Shown piece by piece: positions 25,329-35,043 of a stretch of 35,412 nt of DNA. A program made the translations under genes and the position numbers. Each line of letters opens with the position of its first letter. Positions within the stretch are counted from its first letter, which is position 1. This DNA is from Alphaproteobacteria bacterium. GTDB lineage: Bacteria; Pseudomonadota; Alphaproteobacteria; Rs-D84. The notes under the pieces were generated by a model. The model saw only the letters and a program-made list of their open reading frames with translations. It was not told the DNA's origin and did not search any database. The stretch spans positions 1-35,412 of the forward strand of contig SUUM01000008.1 of assembly GCA_015062525.1 (NCBI GenBank). The letters run 5' to 3'.

Positions 25329-26300
25329 ATGTTATTACCGTTGGCATTATTATCGGCATTATATTTTAAAACATCGGATGGTAATATTTATCATACCATT
25401 GATAAAATTCCGGATGGTATGTGCATATTAAACAATAATGGCGAAGAATTGGTGTACGAAGCAACCAATTTTAATACCTGTAACGAAATTGTATTACAAC
25501 CTGGATGTTATCGTGCGGAACTACGTGGCGGAATTGGCTTACAAAATGAACATTGCCTTGATATTGTGGAATATGATTTAACACGCACAGAATCCGCAAT
25601 ATTCAGTATAAACGAACCAACCACGGTATATGTATTCCGTGGTGGCGATGGGAACCCAGGTGGGGTAAATGTTATAAATAATAACATAACTGGTGCATTC
25701 GGTGGTGGCGCATCGGGTGTGGACAGCATGCTGGTTGTTGGCGACCGTGTATGGCGGGCATCGGGTGGCGTGGGTAAAACGTGTGCGAAAGGTAACAAGA
25801 CGGTACAGATAAATCAGGCTACCATCGCAACAACCGTTTCCGTCGGAAATGGTATTGGTGGCGGTTCCATTTTAAATCAACCCACATTACAAAAGCGTGT
25901 ATATTATGTATATCAACAAACTATATACGGAATTGGTGGTGGTGGCGCATCACCAAATGGTGCCGGTGGTACAGATTGGCAATATCATTACGATTTTATC
26001 AATGGTGATGAATACGTAAATGCCGGCACCAATGGCACAGATGAACGTGGTGGTAACGGTGGTGATATTTATGTATGTAATAACACATCCTGTACATCCA
26101 TGGTGGCCGCGACGGGTGGCATCGGTGGCGAAACCATAAAATATGAATGTGGTGGCCAAACCGCAAAATCATATGGTGGTGGCGGTGGTGGCGGGGCATA
26201 CAATGGTAATTACTATGCCAACGGCTTAAATGGCGGTGATGGTGGTTCCGGTTCAACCGGCCACAGTGATGTTTCGTTTGTAAGAATTTATAAAATATGA
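25329..26300 (+). CDS. Glycine-rich protein, paralogue 2
   Basis: A 323-residue tandem paralogue of the preceding gene. Shared blocks are SDGNIYHTID, GEELVYEATNFNTCNEIVLQ, YRAELRGG, VYVFRGGDGNPGG, GGGASGVDSMLVVGDRVW, SYGGGGGGGAYN and SGSTGHSDVSFVRIYKI. The central regions differ in length and sequence. The N-terminus (MLLPLALLSALYF) is weakly hydrophobic and could be a short export signal. AGGA at the end of the first gene serves as ribosome site. A terminator follows, so the two genes form an operon. Confidence 0.7.
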   Translation: MLLPLALLSALYFKTSDGNIYHTIDKIPDGMCILNNNGEELVYEATNFNTCNEIVLQPGCYRAELRGGIGLQNEHCLDIVEYDLTRTESAIFSINEPTTVYVFRGGDGNPGGVNVINNNITGAFGGGASGVDSMLVVGDRVWRASGGVGKTCAKGNKTVQINQATIATTVSVGNGIGGGSILNQPTLQKRVYYVYQQTIYGIGGGGASPNGAGGTDWQYHYDFINGDEYVNAGTNGTDERGGNGGDIYVCNNTSCTSMVAATGGIGGETIKYECGGQTAKSYGGGGGGGAYNGNYYANGLNGGDGGSGSTGHSDVSFVRIYKI

Positions 26301-26323
26301 TCTTACAAAATGATATCAAAAAT

Positions 26324-26346
26324 AAAACCGCCAAATGGCGGTTTTT
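26324..26346. terminator. Bidirectional terminator
   Basis: AACCGCC and GGCGGTT (26326-26332 and 26337-26343) form a stem with A runs on one side and T runs on the other. It lies between the glycine-rich operon (plus) and murG (minus) and can end both. Confidence 0.85.
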
Positions 26347-26348
26347 GT

Positions 26349-27392
26349 TTATTTTGTAATTTCATCACAGATTAAATCAACAGCATTGTTTTCAACACGT
26401 GATTTAGTTGCCATTTTTTCAAGGCGCGATGGATTGTCAAACAATTCGGTCAGCGTGGACGACAACCACCGCGGGGTAAATTTGGACTGTTCAATCGCAA
26501 ATCCGCCGCCCGTTTTGGCAAAAGACGCCGCATTCGCCGCCTGGTCTGGGTTAATATTTAGTGGCACCAATATTGCAGGACGACCAATCGTTTGTAATTC
26601 TATGACCGTGCTGGCCCCGCTGCGCCCGATTACCAGGTCCGCACCCGCAATCGCGCCCGCCATATCATGAATAAACGACAAAACATTCGCACGGATTTTA
26701 TTTTCTGCATAAAACCGCTGCAGACGTTCCACGTTTTCCGGGCGCGTTTGATGGGTAATAAAAATCTTTTTATTTTTCATAGATGCAATTGCAGTTGGTA
26801 CAACATCGTCCAGGATTTGCGCCCCCAAGGAACCGCCCGTTATTAACAATCTGGATTCGCCCGGCAACGGCGCACCAGATAAACGCAAAAAATCTTGACG
26901 CACCGGCAACCCCGTATATACCACACGTGTCGAACCATTTGGTATGCCGGAAACAGTTGGAAAACTGGTCATTAATGTTTCAACCCAACGCATAGCAAAT
27001 TTATTTGCACGACCAATTGCCGCGTTCTGTTCGTGCAGAAATGTCGGTATATGCCATACATGTGCCGCAAATACCGCCGGTACAGATGCATACCCACCAA
27101 ACGCCACAACACGGTCGGGACGAAACAGCATAAAGCGCAACGTTAACGCGGTCGCTGAAACCGCAATTTTTGTTAACGCCCATATTTGTTTGATGCGATT
27201 TTTTGCCCCAACACCCGATGCCCATACGTGCGCAAAACGCGCACCAGATGGCGCACCACGACGCACCATATCACGCACACGACCGTCGCATGAAATTGTT
27301 ATTTTATGACCACGCGCATGCAAACATTCCGCAACACTTAACGCCGGATAAACATGTCCGCCCGTGCCACCCGTTGCAATCCAAATTTTCAT
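26349..27392 (-). CDS. murG: UDP-GlcNAc transferase of lipid II synthesis
   Basis: Adds GlcNAc to lipid I to make lipid II on the inner face of the membrane. The 347-residue protein has the GT28 layout: IATGGTGGHVYPALSVAECL at the N-terminus, VAFGGYASVPAVFAAHVWHI, LHEQNAAIGRANKF, then the C-domain LLITGGSLGAQIL and DLVIGRSGASTVIELQTIGR with PAILVPLN. Complete. GGGGTG lies before the ATG, 24 bases after ftsW. The usual downstream murC is absent. Confidence 0.95.
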   Translation of the reverse strand: MKIWIATGGTGGHVYPALSVAECLHARGHKITISCDGRVRDMVRRGAPSGARFAHVWASGVGAKNRIKQIWALTKIAVSATALTLRFMLFRPDRVVAFGGYASVPAVFAAHVWHIPTFLHEQNAAIGRANKFAMRWVETLMTSFPTVSGIPNGSTRVVYTGLPVRQDFLRLSGAPLPGESRLLITGGSLGAQILDDVVPTAIASMKNKKIFITHQTRPENVERLQRFYAENKIRANVLSFIHDMAGAIAGADLVIGRSGASTVIELQTIGRPAILVPLNINPDQAANAASFAKTGGGFAIEQSKFTPRWLSSTLTELFDNPSRLEKMATKSRVENNAVDLICDEITK

Positions 27393-27415
27393 AATCTACA
27401 CCCCTGTTATTTTTA

Positions 27416-28579
27416 TTATTGTTTCCATTTATCTTCGCGTACAATTGCCAAAATCATACCGAACAACAGACAATATGCCAACAGCGAACTGCCCCCATAT
27501 GATATAAACGGCAACGTCATCCCCTTGGGCGCAAACAGATTTAATGTCGTTAGCATATTAAAGCAAATCTGTGTTCCAAACAACGCCGCCGTTCCACCCG
27601 TTGCATACATCACAAACAAATCACGCGCGTTGGTTGCGTTTGTTATCAGACGACGAAACACGAACAACAACAAAACCAATAGTCCACACGCCATTATCGC
27701 GCCCAAATCTTCGGCAATTGCCGCAAAAATAAAGTCTGTGTGTACGTCGGGCAAATACTGTTTTACAAATGCGTCATCACCCGACCCCAGCAAGCCACCA
27801 TGACGAATTGAATCAACCGAGTTATCAACCTGGTACGTGTCGCCTGCGCCTGTAAAATGCGCAATCAAACGACGTTGTACGTGTCCCAATGTAAAGAAGG
27901 CAACCGTCAGCATTAATGCCCCAACCCCTGCAAACACAGGTATTAAAATTAGCGGCAAGCCAGCAACGAACACCATGGCACAGAACACCAGCAAGTACAA
28001 CACCGCCGTACCAAAGTCTGGGTGATTAAACACAATAAAAATCGTTAACCCAAACAATGCCAAATAGTACACCCAACTGAGCCACGTGTCGAAACGCCAG
28101 GCTTCTTTGTTAAAGAAGATATTCGAACCATACCTGTCCTTCATCCGAGACAAAAAATATGCCGTCATTATGACAAACCCAGGCTTCATAATATCGGCCG
28201 GCATAACGTTAAAGAATCCAAACGATACAAATCGCGCAGAATTATTAATCATATGTGGCGCAATTACCGTCAATGGCAATAATGCCAGACCAAATATTAA
28301 ATCCGCGCCCGCCAATAACAAGACCTGTTTTTTGGTCAAAAAACTGGATGCAAATAAAAAGACTAAACCCATACAATAAAACGGTATCGCCTTGACCAGA
28401 TAAAAATACCACGGCTGACCTATACGTTCCGCCGCAACAGAGCCAGCCGACACAACAAATATTGACGACAGCGCAATCAGCAATAAAACGCACCCCAGCA
28501 GGCGACGGTCTATTTCAAAATACCAACTGGTTAATTTACTGTCATCGTTGCGCGTTAATTTGAACATATTTTTCCACAC
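27416..28579 (-). CDS. ftsW: FtsW-type lipid II polymerase
   Basis: SEDS-family membrane protein that polymerises glycan at the division site. 387 residues from GTG at 28579, or 383 from the ATG at 28567; neither has a decisive ribosome site. Typical segments: ALSSIFVVSAGSVAAERIGQ, FNHPDFGTAVLYLLVFCAMV and GDTYQVDNSVDSIRHGGLLG, then TDFIFAAIAEDLGAIMACGL, LTTLNLFAPKGMTLPFISYG and GSSLLAYCLLFGM. About ten membrane segments. It follows mraY by 12 bases and precedes murG by 23 bases. Confidence 0.9.
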   Translation of the reverse strand: MWKNMFKLTRNDDSKLTSWYFEIDRRLLGCVLLLIALSSIFVVSAGSVAAERIGQPWYFYLVKAIPFYCMGLVFLFASSFLTKKQVLLLAGADLIFGLALLPLTVIAPHMINNSARFVSFGFFNVMPADIMKPGFVIMTAYFLSRMKDRYGSNIFFNKEAWRFDTWLSWVYYLALFGLTIFIVFNHPDFGTAVLYLLVFCAMVFVAGLPLILIPVFAGVGALMLTVAFFTLGHVQRRLIAHFTGAGDTYQVDNSVDSIRHGGLLGSGDDAFVKQYLPDVHTDFIFAAIAEDLGAIMACGLLVLLLFVFRRLITNATNARDLFVMYATGGTAALFGTQICFNMLTTLNLFAPKGMTLPFISYGGSSLLAYCLLFGMILAIVREDKWKQ

Positions 28580-28591
28580 CCCGCCATTGGT

Positions 28592-29680
28592 TTATGCGAA
28601 CTTTAACAATACCAGCGCAAGGCCAGAAAACAGTATCGACAAGATGAAAAAGCGTTCAACTATTTTTGTTTCGGTCCAACCCAGTTCTTCAAAGTGATGA
28701 TGCAGGGGCGCACGCAGAAATACACGTCGACCGGTGCCGGTTAATTTACGTGTTGTTTTGAAATACATTGTCTGGATAAAAGACGATAACAATATCAAAA
28801 CCATCATACCGGCGGCAATGCCCATAATCAGTTCGGATTTTAACAGCATTGCAACCGTGCCCATAAATCCACCCAGCGCAAGGGAACCAACGTCCCCCAT
28901 AAAGATAGATGCAGGCTTGGAATTATACCACAAGAAGCCCAGCACCGCACCAAACGCCGCACCCAATACACCATACAGACCGTTCGCCATTGGCAGGAAC
29001 ATTACCGTATCCATAAATCCAATGCGTGTTGCGCCATATAACGCCACAACCAAAACAACCAATACCGGCATATATAATTTTGCCAACATACCATCCAGCC
29101 CATCTGTGATATTTGTCGCATTTGCGCCACCACAGATTACAAAGTATGCAAAAACATAATACAACAGACCAAGCGGCAAAATAATGCCCGCGCCAATCGC
29201 CAGGGAATATTCTGGGATGTATGGTGGCATTGTTTTATTAATCAGATATGCAAGGATTATGACAAACACACCCTCGACCAGCAGGCGTGTCATAGGCGAC
29301 AGACCATTTGATGCCTTTTTAGATTGGCTTGACACCTTTTTATAATCATCAACGAACCCAAGTCCACCAAACATCACCAATGCCGCCAGCGCAATCCAAC
29401 CCGTTGGGTTTGACAATGGCATAAACAACAATGCGCCCACCAAAATCGCAACAATTACCAAGATACCACCCATTGTTGGGGTTCCCGCCTTTTGCCGGTG
29501 GGATTCAGGGACATTTTCGCTGATTGGTTGACCCTTTTTCTGAATATTGCGCATGGCGCGAATAAAGGCGCGACCAAACATCAGCATTATCATAAACGAA
29601 ACAAAGAAACCGCCCGCAAATTGGGTCCAGCCACTGGCAAAAAATGAAAAACCATGATTCAAAAAATAGTCCGTCAGCAT
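28592..29680 (-). CDS. mraY: Phospho-MurNAc-pentapeptide transferase
   Basis: Transfers phospho-MurNAc-pentapeptide to undecaprenyl phosphate, giving lipid I. The 362-residue polytopic protein shows KAGTPTMGGI, VDDYKKV with the aspartate pair, NATNITDGLDGM, IFMGDVGSLALGG and APLHHHFEELGW. All motifs are intact. AAGGAAAGGA precedes the ATG. In most genomes murD lies between mraY and ftsW; here it does not. Confidence 0.95.
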   Translation of the reverse strand: MLTDYFLNHGFSFFASGWTQFAGGFFVSFMIMLMFGRAFIRAMRNIQKKGQPISENVPESHRQKAGTPTMGGILVIVAILVGALLFMPLSNPTGWIALAALVMFGGLGFVDDYKKVSSQSKKASNGLSPMTRLLVEGVFVIILAYLINKTMPPYIPEYSLAIGAGIILPLGLLYYVFAYFVICGGANATNITDGLDGMLAKLYMPVLVVLVVALYGATRIGFMDTVMFLPMANGLYGVLGAAFGAVLGFLWYNSKPASIFMGDVGSLALGGFMGTVAMLLKSELIMGIAAGMMVLILLSSFIQTMYFKTTRKLTGTGRRVFLRAPLHHHFEELGWTETKIVERFFILSILFSGLALVLLKFA

Positions 29681-29747
29681 AAAAAATCCTTTCCTTATGC
29701 CTTCATTCTATCACAAAAGATTTTATAAACAAATGTTATTATAAGAA

Positions 29748-31787
29748 TTAAAATACACCACCGACAACCGCGCTGGATTCAACCCTTTTTTTGTTTGGCG
29801 CAGGGTTTGGTGATTGGCCGGGTTTGAAAACCTCTTGTATAATCATGCCGTCGGGGTCGGCCGTGGCGGCAACACCGCTGCGACGATTAACACGTACAAA
29901 TGTCATACCGTCTGGGACGGCAAATGGCTGGTTCTTTTCATCGGCCAATGCCACACGCATAAAGTCTGCAAAAACGCGCGCGGCCATGTGCGACCCGGCC
30001 CCCTTGCCCAAAGGACGAGGCGTATCAAACCCCAGGTACACACCAGCAATTAAATTCTTGGAAAAACCGATAAACCACACATCCTTGACATCATTGGACG
30101 TACCAGTTTTACCCGCAATCGTATGTCCGGGAACGCGCGCCTGTTTCCCGGTACCGCGTTCAACCGCACCCTGTAATATCGATACCATTTGATACAGACT
30201 TTGCGGGTCGGACAATGGTTCGGCATTATCCACAGATTCCGGTGGCAGCAAATCATCAGACCATTCAACAATTGCCGTCTGGGTACCATCAATCAGTCGA
30301 CCATATCTGTCTTCGATATAGTCAACCAATTTGGGTTTAATCGCACGACCACCATTTACAAAGGCTGAATAACCCAACACCAGTTTTTCCAATGTTGTTT
30401 CACCCGACCCCAATGCCATTGAAAGGTTCACATTTGGCATATCAGGCGGATAGACACCGAAACGCTGGGCCGCGTCAATTGCATTTTTAACACCAATCTG
30501 TTCCACAAGGCGCACCGTCGGAACATTACGCGACGTTTCCAACGACAAACGCAATGGCACGTCACCCAAGAATTTCTTGTCATAATTTTCGGGTTTCCAC
30601 AATGTATCATTTTCACGCCACCCAACAATCGGCGCATCCAGAATCATTGTCTGGGGGGTGTACCCGCGTTCCAATGCCGCAAGATATACAAACGGTTTAA
30701 TCGTTGAACCAATCTGACGATATGCCTGGGTTGCGCGGTTAAAAGAACTTTCCCGAAAAGAACGACCACCCGTCATCGCAACAATGCGACCGGTATGCGG
30801 GTTCATCGCAATAATTGCGCCCTGTAATTTTTCATCGCGACCAGCGTTGTATGCATCCAGTTCTTTGTTCAATGCGGCGGCGGCGGCGCGTTGCAATTCC
30901 GGCACAATCGTTGTTTTAATGTATAAGCCCTGGTTATACAGGGTTTCACGCCCAATCGTCCCCAGCAATTGACGGCGAACATCTTCGGCAAAATATTGGA
31001 AATCTTCCTGAATCTGGGCGGTAAAGCCACTGTTGATATTTAATTCTTCGGCTGCGGCAGCGTCCGCGGCGGATTGGGTGATAAATCCTTCTTCGACCAT
31101 GCGACGCAGAACATAATTGCGACGTTCAACCGCACGGGTGCGATTGTTTGGCGCCTTGGGCAGGGATGCAAGAAACGCACATTCCGCCAATGACAATTCA
31201 GATACAGGCTTGTTAAAATACATCAATGCCGCCGACCCCACACCATAGGCGCGCGCGCCCAGGAATATTTGGTTCATGTACAGGGTTAAGATATGCTGTT
31301 TTGAAAAACTGCGTTCCAGGCGCAGGGCAAGTATAGCCTCTTTTATCTTGCGAGAGATGGTACGTTCAGATGTTAAAAAGAAATTTTTTGCAACCTGTTG
31401 CGTTATTGTTGATGCACCAGACAATATTGTATCGCGCCCCATAGCACGCATGGCATTATTTACCAACGCACGGGTTATGCCCTGGATATCAATACCGGGG
31501 TGGGTCCAGAAATTTTGATCCTCGGCCGCGATAAAGGCATTAACCAGCATTGGTGGCATATCGGCATAGTCGATAAACACACGACGTTCTTCGGCGTATT
31601 CTTGCAATAACGAACCATCCGATGCATAAAGGCGCGTCGCAACCGGTGGCGCGTATGTCGCCAATTTTTTATAATCAGGCAAATCATTACCGTATATTAA
31701 AATCAATGCCGCCAGGCTTGCAATACCCGCAACAAACATCCAAAAGAATACATTTAACAATATGCGCAAGATTTTCTTGATTTTCAT
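29748..31787 (-). CDS. mrcA: Penicillin-binding protein 1A (glycosyltransferase-transpeptidase)
   Basis: Bifunctional class A PBP, 679 residues. One N-terminal membrane anchor (ILLNVFFWMFVAGIASLAAL), then the GT51 domain with EDQNFWTHPGID and GASTITQQVAKN. The transpeptidase domain has the active Ser in GSTIKPFVYL (near residue 361), SRN as second motif and KTGTSND as third. The C-terminus is short (GVAATADPDGMIIQEVFKPG). It lies 67 bases before mraY on the same strand; PBP1A here is an unusual neighbour. Its size is at the small end for PBP1A. Confidence 0.92.
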   Translation of the reverse strand: MKIKKILRILLNVFFWMFVAGIASLAALILIYGNDLPDYKKLATYAPPVATRLYASDGSLLQEYAEERRVFIDYADMPPMLVNAFIAAEDQNFWTHPGIDIQGITRALVNNAMRAMGRDTILSGASTITQQVAKNFFLTSERTISRKIKEAILALRLERSFSKQHILTLYMNQIFLGARAYGVGSAALMYFNKPVSELSLAECAFLASLPKAPNNRTRAVERRNYVLRRMVEEGFITQSAADAAAAEELNINSGFTAQIQEDFQYFAEDVRRQLLGTIGRETLYNQGLYIKTTIVPELQRAAAAALNKELDAYNAGRDEKLQGAIIAMNPHTGRIVAMTGGRSFRESSFNRATQAYRQIGSTIKPFVYLAALERGYTPQTMILDAPIVGWRENDTLWKPENYDKKFLGDVPLRLSLETSRNVPTVRLVEQIGVKNAIDAAQRFGVYPPDMPNVNLSMALGSGETTLEKLVLGYSAFVNGGRAIKPKLVDYIEDRYGRLIDGTQTAIVEWSDDLLPPESVDNAEPLSDPQSLYQMVSILQGAVERGTGKQARVPGHTIAGKTGTSNDVKDVWFIGFSKNLIAGVYLGFDTPRPLGKGAGSHMAARVFADFMRVALADEKNQPFAVPDGMTFVRVNRRSGVAATADPDGMIIQEVFKPGQSPNPAPNKKRVESSAVVGGVF

Positions 31788-31827
31788 AAGTCAAATTCTA
31801 GGACAAAAACATCACATTTGCAAATAT

Positions 31828-32100
31828 TTAGTTTTTAGTTTTTTTTGTTTTGCGTGTTTGAACGGTTTTATCCCCAAGAATTTCCATCTGCATTTGCAAA
31901 ATAAGGTTTTCCTTGTCATGAATCTGCTTTAACAGCGATTCATTTTCTAATTTGATTTTTTCAAGTGCTTGGCGACTGACCACCAACTGGGATGACATAG
32001 ATTTAGTTTTACGGTGATTCAAAAAGAACGCAAATAATGCACCACAAATCGCACCCGCAGATGCACTGATTAAATCAAAAAGTGTTTCCATCAACGTCAT
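31828..32100 (-). CDS. Small membrane protein with coiled coil
   Basis: A 90-residue protein with one membrane segment (LISASAGAICGALFAFFLNH, residues 10-29) and a predicted coiled coil (VVSRQALEKIKLENESLLKQ, then IHDKENLILQMQME), ending in a basic tail. Function unknown. The start may be the ATG at residue 4. It lies between the HAD gene and PBP1A on the same strand, so it might belong to the cell-envelope unit. Confidence 0.5.
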   Translation of the reverse strand: MTLMETLFDLISASAGAICGALFAFFLNHRKTKSMSSQLVVSRQALEKIKLENESLLKQIHDKENLILQMQMEILGDKTVQTRKTKKTKN

Positions 32101-32140
32101 AGAAACACTTTAACATTATTGACTAAAATATTCATCAGGA

Positions 32141-32737
32141 CTATTTTCGCAAGCCTGTTTTTTTATCAATCCAAACCTGCTCATCGGCAATTTCCATCAT
32201 CGGCATGTCAGATTTGCTGTCCGAGTATGCGCGAACAACGTGCGGAATAATTTTATTTGCACGCGCCCATTCGTCCATCGCCAATACTTTGTTTTTTCCC
32301 CAGCATAAGAATTCATATTTCCAGGGCTTTTTCTTGTCCATTTTAGAACAAAAAACCGCATCAAATTTCATATCACGAACCAATTGGGGCAACAGGTAAT
32401 CAGGACTGGCCGAAATCATCAAAACCTTGCGCCCGGCATCACGTTCAGACTGAACCTTTTCCTTGGCCCAGCCAAAGCGTTCGCGTTTATGTTGTTTTAT
32501 AAACCCGGGTGCAAATTTTTTTATCATTTGCGGGGTCATAAAACGACGAATGTTTTCACGCCACCAAACACCATCAGGCCGCAGCCAGCGCGCAATTCCA
32601 CAAATACCCATCAATGGCAGATAAAACCAAGGCCGAATACTGCGACGAAAACAATAGCGCGCAAATGCAACATTTGAATCCAAGCCCGATAACGTTCCAT
32701 CAAAATCAAATAAAACCACATCCGTTTTTTTCAACAT
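32141..32737 (-). CDS. HAD-IB family phosphatase
   Basis: A 198-residue HAD-superfamily hydrolase. Motif I is FDFDGTLSG (Asp11 nucleophile, Asp13), motif II is LMISASPDYL, motif III/IV is AYSDSKSDMPMME. The small helical cap (RSIRPWFYLPLMGICGIARW) is of the IB type seen in phosphoserine phosphatase-like and lipid-phosphate enzymes. The hydrophobic cap suggests contact with membrane substrates, which is inference. It is the first gene on the minus strand before the envelope cluster, divergent from the secreted protein. Confidence 0.8.
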   Translation of the reverse strand: MLKKTDVVLFDFDGTLSGLDSNVAFARYCFRRSIRPWFYLPLMGICGIARWLRPDGVWWRENIRRFMTPQMIKKFAPGFIKQHKRERFGWAKEKVQSERDAGRKVLMISASPDYLLPQLVRDMKFDAVFCSKMDKKKPWKYEFLCWGKNKVLAMDEWARANKIIPHVVRAYSDSKSDMPMMEIADEQVWIDKKTGLRK

Positions 32738-32879
32738 ATAAATTTATCCTTTGTTTTGTTGTTTGTGCAAATTATAACTATCTTTTAGATTTATGCAAGG
32801 TATTGTCGTTAAAACAATATTTTCCACTTGCGTGCAATTCGCCATTTGTTCTAAGATTAAAACAGGAAGGAAAGGAATT

Positions 32880-34154
32880 ATGCGTAATTTTACAATCAGC
32901 GTACTGTCTTTGTTTGTAGTATTGCCAACGGTTGCGTCTGCGCGTTTGCCGGTTGTGAACATCGCGTCCGGCGCGGTTTCTGCGCGTAGCGCATTTGGCG
33001 AAGACATGGTAAAGACAACAAAAAAACAAGCGGAACCTACACGCAAAAAAACCGTTGTTGCACGCAGCGCAAAAAAAACTGTTGCGCCAAAACAAACGCC
33101 GGTTGATATGGGTGAACAACTGATTGCGTCAAATGATGTTTTGCGCCCCAATCGCCCAAGTAATGATTTATGGGCAAAAAGCACAAACAATAATGTTGCG
33201 GATTTTGCATTGCGCATGCCAGGTGCAAATGAATTTTCTGTGATTCGTTCTGATGGTTTATTACCAGAAGAAAGTCTGGATAAAAAAGTTGCAATTATGG
33301 CACCAGTCGTGGAAACAAAAAAAGATTTTGCGCCATTGTCCGAGATAGATAATCAGATTGCGCGATTGAATGAATTACAAAAACGCGCCGAAGAAAGTGT
33401 ACGTACTGTATCCAATCGCGTTATTGCGGCACCAATTGCCGAAACTGAAACAATTGAACCCGCTCGCATCGCCAAGGCAGAAGTTAAAAAAGAACCTGAA
33501 AATCTGTCTTTGCGCCGTTTGGTTGTGCCAATGGAAGAAGATGTGATTGTACGCAGTGTTGAAAAGAATACTTCGCCACGGATTGTTGCGGTGCGCGATG
33601 ATATGACCAAGATGAGTCCCGCCGAACTGCGCCAGGCGTTTAGAAAAACATTCTTGTCGGAAAACAAACATTTATCAACATATGCAATTGATGACCGTTT
33701 TGATGTGGCCAGTGATATGTCATCATCTATTGAGGGATTTACCGCACAACGCGATATTTCCGAAGGCGGTGGTATTCGACCACTGGAAATCAAAATCAAA
33801 TTCCGCAACGAAGATTCCGCGTTATCACGCGAAAACTATAACCTGTTGACCGAATATGCCGGAATTGTGGTCAGCAAACCAACACGTGCAATTCAATTGG
33901 CAATTCCTGAAAATATGACCAAGACCAAAGATGGTCGCAAATTGGCGGCACGCCGTTTGGCAATTGTAGAACAGGTTTTAACCGACAATGGCGTTTCACA
34001 ACAACGCATTGTTCCGGTACTGTCCAATCGGGACGAGGCCGGGTTCGTATTACGCATTATTTCCAGCGATCAATACGAAACGCTGACCAAGCAAAAGCGT
34101 GATATATTCGGTGATACAATTGGCAACAAAACTTACAAAAGTATGTCGTGGTAA
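32880..34154 (+). CDS. Exported protein with degenerate OmpA-like C-terminus
   Basis: A 424-residue protein with signal peptide MRNFTISVLSLFVVLPTVAS ending at AxA-like ASA. The middle is low-complexity and basic-acidic (TRKKTVVARSAKKTVAPKQT). The last 120 residues resemble an OmpA-like fold: LEIKIKFRNEDSALSRENYN, then KLAARRLAIVEQVLTDNGVS and QQRIVPVLSN, echoing the family's RR...V...L...GV...RI pattern, with the usual peptidoglycan residues poorly kept. Function unknown. The ATG at 32880 is preceded by GGAAGGAAAGGA. The stop overlaps the next gene by seven bases. Confidence 0.65.
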   Translation: MRNFTISVLSLFVVLPTVASARLPVVNIASGAVSARSAFGEDMVKTTKKQAEPTRKKTVVARSAKKTVAPKQTPVDMGEQLIASNDVLRPNRPSNDLWAKSTNNNVADFALRMPGANEFSVIRSDGLLPEESLDKKVAIMAPVVETKKDFAPLSEIDNQIARLNELQKRAEESVRTVSNRVIAAPIAETETIEPARIAKAEVKKEPENLSLRRLVVPMEEDVIVRSVEKNTSPRIVAVRDDMTKMSPAELRQAFRKTFLSENKHLSTYAIDDRFDVASDMSSSIEGFTAQRDISEGGGIRPLEIKIKFRNEDSALSRENYNLLTEYAGIVVSKPTRAIQLAIPENMTKTKDGRKLAARRLAIVEQVLTDNGVSQQRIVPVLSNRDEAGFVLRIISSDQYETLTKQKRDIFGDTIGNKTYKSMSW

Positions 34155-34870
34155 AAATATTTCATAAAATATTAGGGTTTATGTTTCCGCCGGCGTGTCC
34201 ATTGTGTGATACGCCGGTGTCAGTACATGGTGAACTGTGTCCGGAATGCTGGACGGCGATAAATTGGATTGAAAATCCAAAATGCACTAAATGCGGTTAT
34301 CCATTTCCGGCAGATTTAGATTTAGGTGGGATGCCGATGTGTCCAGTTTGCGCGGCCGGCAAATCTGAACTGGATTGGATACGGTCCGCATGTGTATATG
34401 ATGATGCGTCCCGGGTTGCTATGTTGCCGTTCAAGCACGCCGGTCGGATTCAATATGCATATTTTATGTCGCGTGCAATGATGTGGGCGATGCGCGATGT
34501 AGAAATAGATGCAGATATAATTATGCCCGTCCCATTGGCGACACGTCGTTTATTCAAACGTGGATATAATCAGGCAACATTATTGGCGCGACCAATTGCA
34601 CGCGCAACCGGGATTAAAATTGATTATGATTCCGTTCGTCGCAAATATCGCGAAGACATGGGACACAAAACTGCACGTGAACGCGCCGAAAATATTCGTG
34701 GTGTATTTTCCGTCGTAAATCCCGATAAAATTCGCGGGAAAAAGATTTTATTGGTTGATGATGTTATGACCAGTGGTGCAACATTTTCAGAACTGCGACG
34801 CGTTTTGATTCATGCAGGTGCGCACGCCGTCTATGGTGTCAGTTTTTGTCGTGTTGTGCGCGCAATTTAG
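34148..34870 (+). CDS. comF: ComF-family phosphoribosyltransferase-like protein
   Basis: A 240-residue ComF/GntX-type protein linked to DNA uptake and handling in other bacteria. The N-terminus has four zinc-type Cys pairs (CPLCD, CPECW, CTKCGYPF, CPVCA). The C-terminal PRTase domain shows RRLFKRGYNQATLLARPIAR and KILLVDDVMTSGATFSEL, the PRPP loop. The start is GTG at 34148, overlapping the upstream gene; an ATG at 34181 is an alternative with AGGG before it. No competence operon is seen nearby. Confidence 0.88.
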   Translation: MVKIFHKILGFMFPPACPLCDTPVSVHGELCPECWTAINWIENPKCTKCGYPFPADLDLGGMPMCPVCAAGKSELDWIRSACVYDDASRVAMLPFKHAGRIQYAYFMSRAMMWAMRDVEIDADIIMPVPLATRRLFKRGYNQATLLARPIARATGIKIDYDSVRRKYREDMGHKTARERAENIRGVFSVVNPDKIRGKKILLVDDVMTSGATFSELRRVLIHAGAHAVYGVSFCRVVRAI

Positions 34871-35043
34871 GAATGCCCCCTGCCCTTATTAGCCACTATG
34901 GCGCGAGCAAAACCAAACATTTCTTCCTGCCACATAACTTTGCTTGAACAACAACGGAACAATTCCATGATTTGAGACTGGGCCCAGGTAATAAAATCTT
35001 TATTATTTGTGCACGTTTCACGCGCATAACCTGGGTCCCGTGG
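34867..35043 (-). pseudogene. Possible gene remnant
   Basis: On the minus strand an uninterrupted frame of 58 codons, with a conserved-looking end (FITWAQSQIMELFRCCSSKV and EEMFGFARAIVANKGRG), runs into the comF stop codon. The only ATG (34968) gives 33 residues, with no ribosome site. The upstream side is closed by a stop within the palindrome at 35036-35056. It could be the tail of a decayed gene or chance. Confidence 0.3.

Noticed and set aside
24507-26334. Minus-strand His/Pro-rich ORFs opposite the glycine-rich genes
   Set aside because: They are antisense shadows of GGT/GGC-rich codons and have no ribosome sites.
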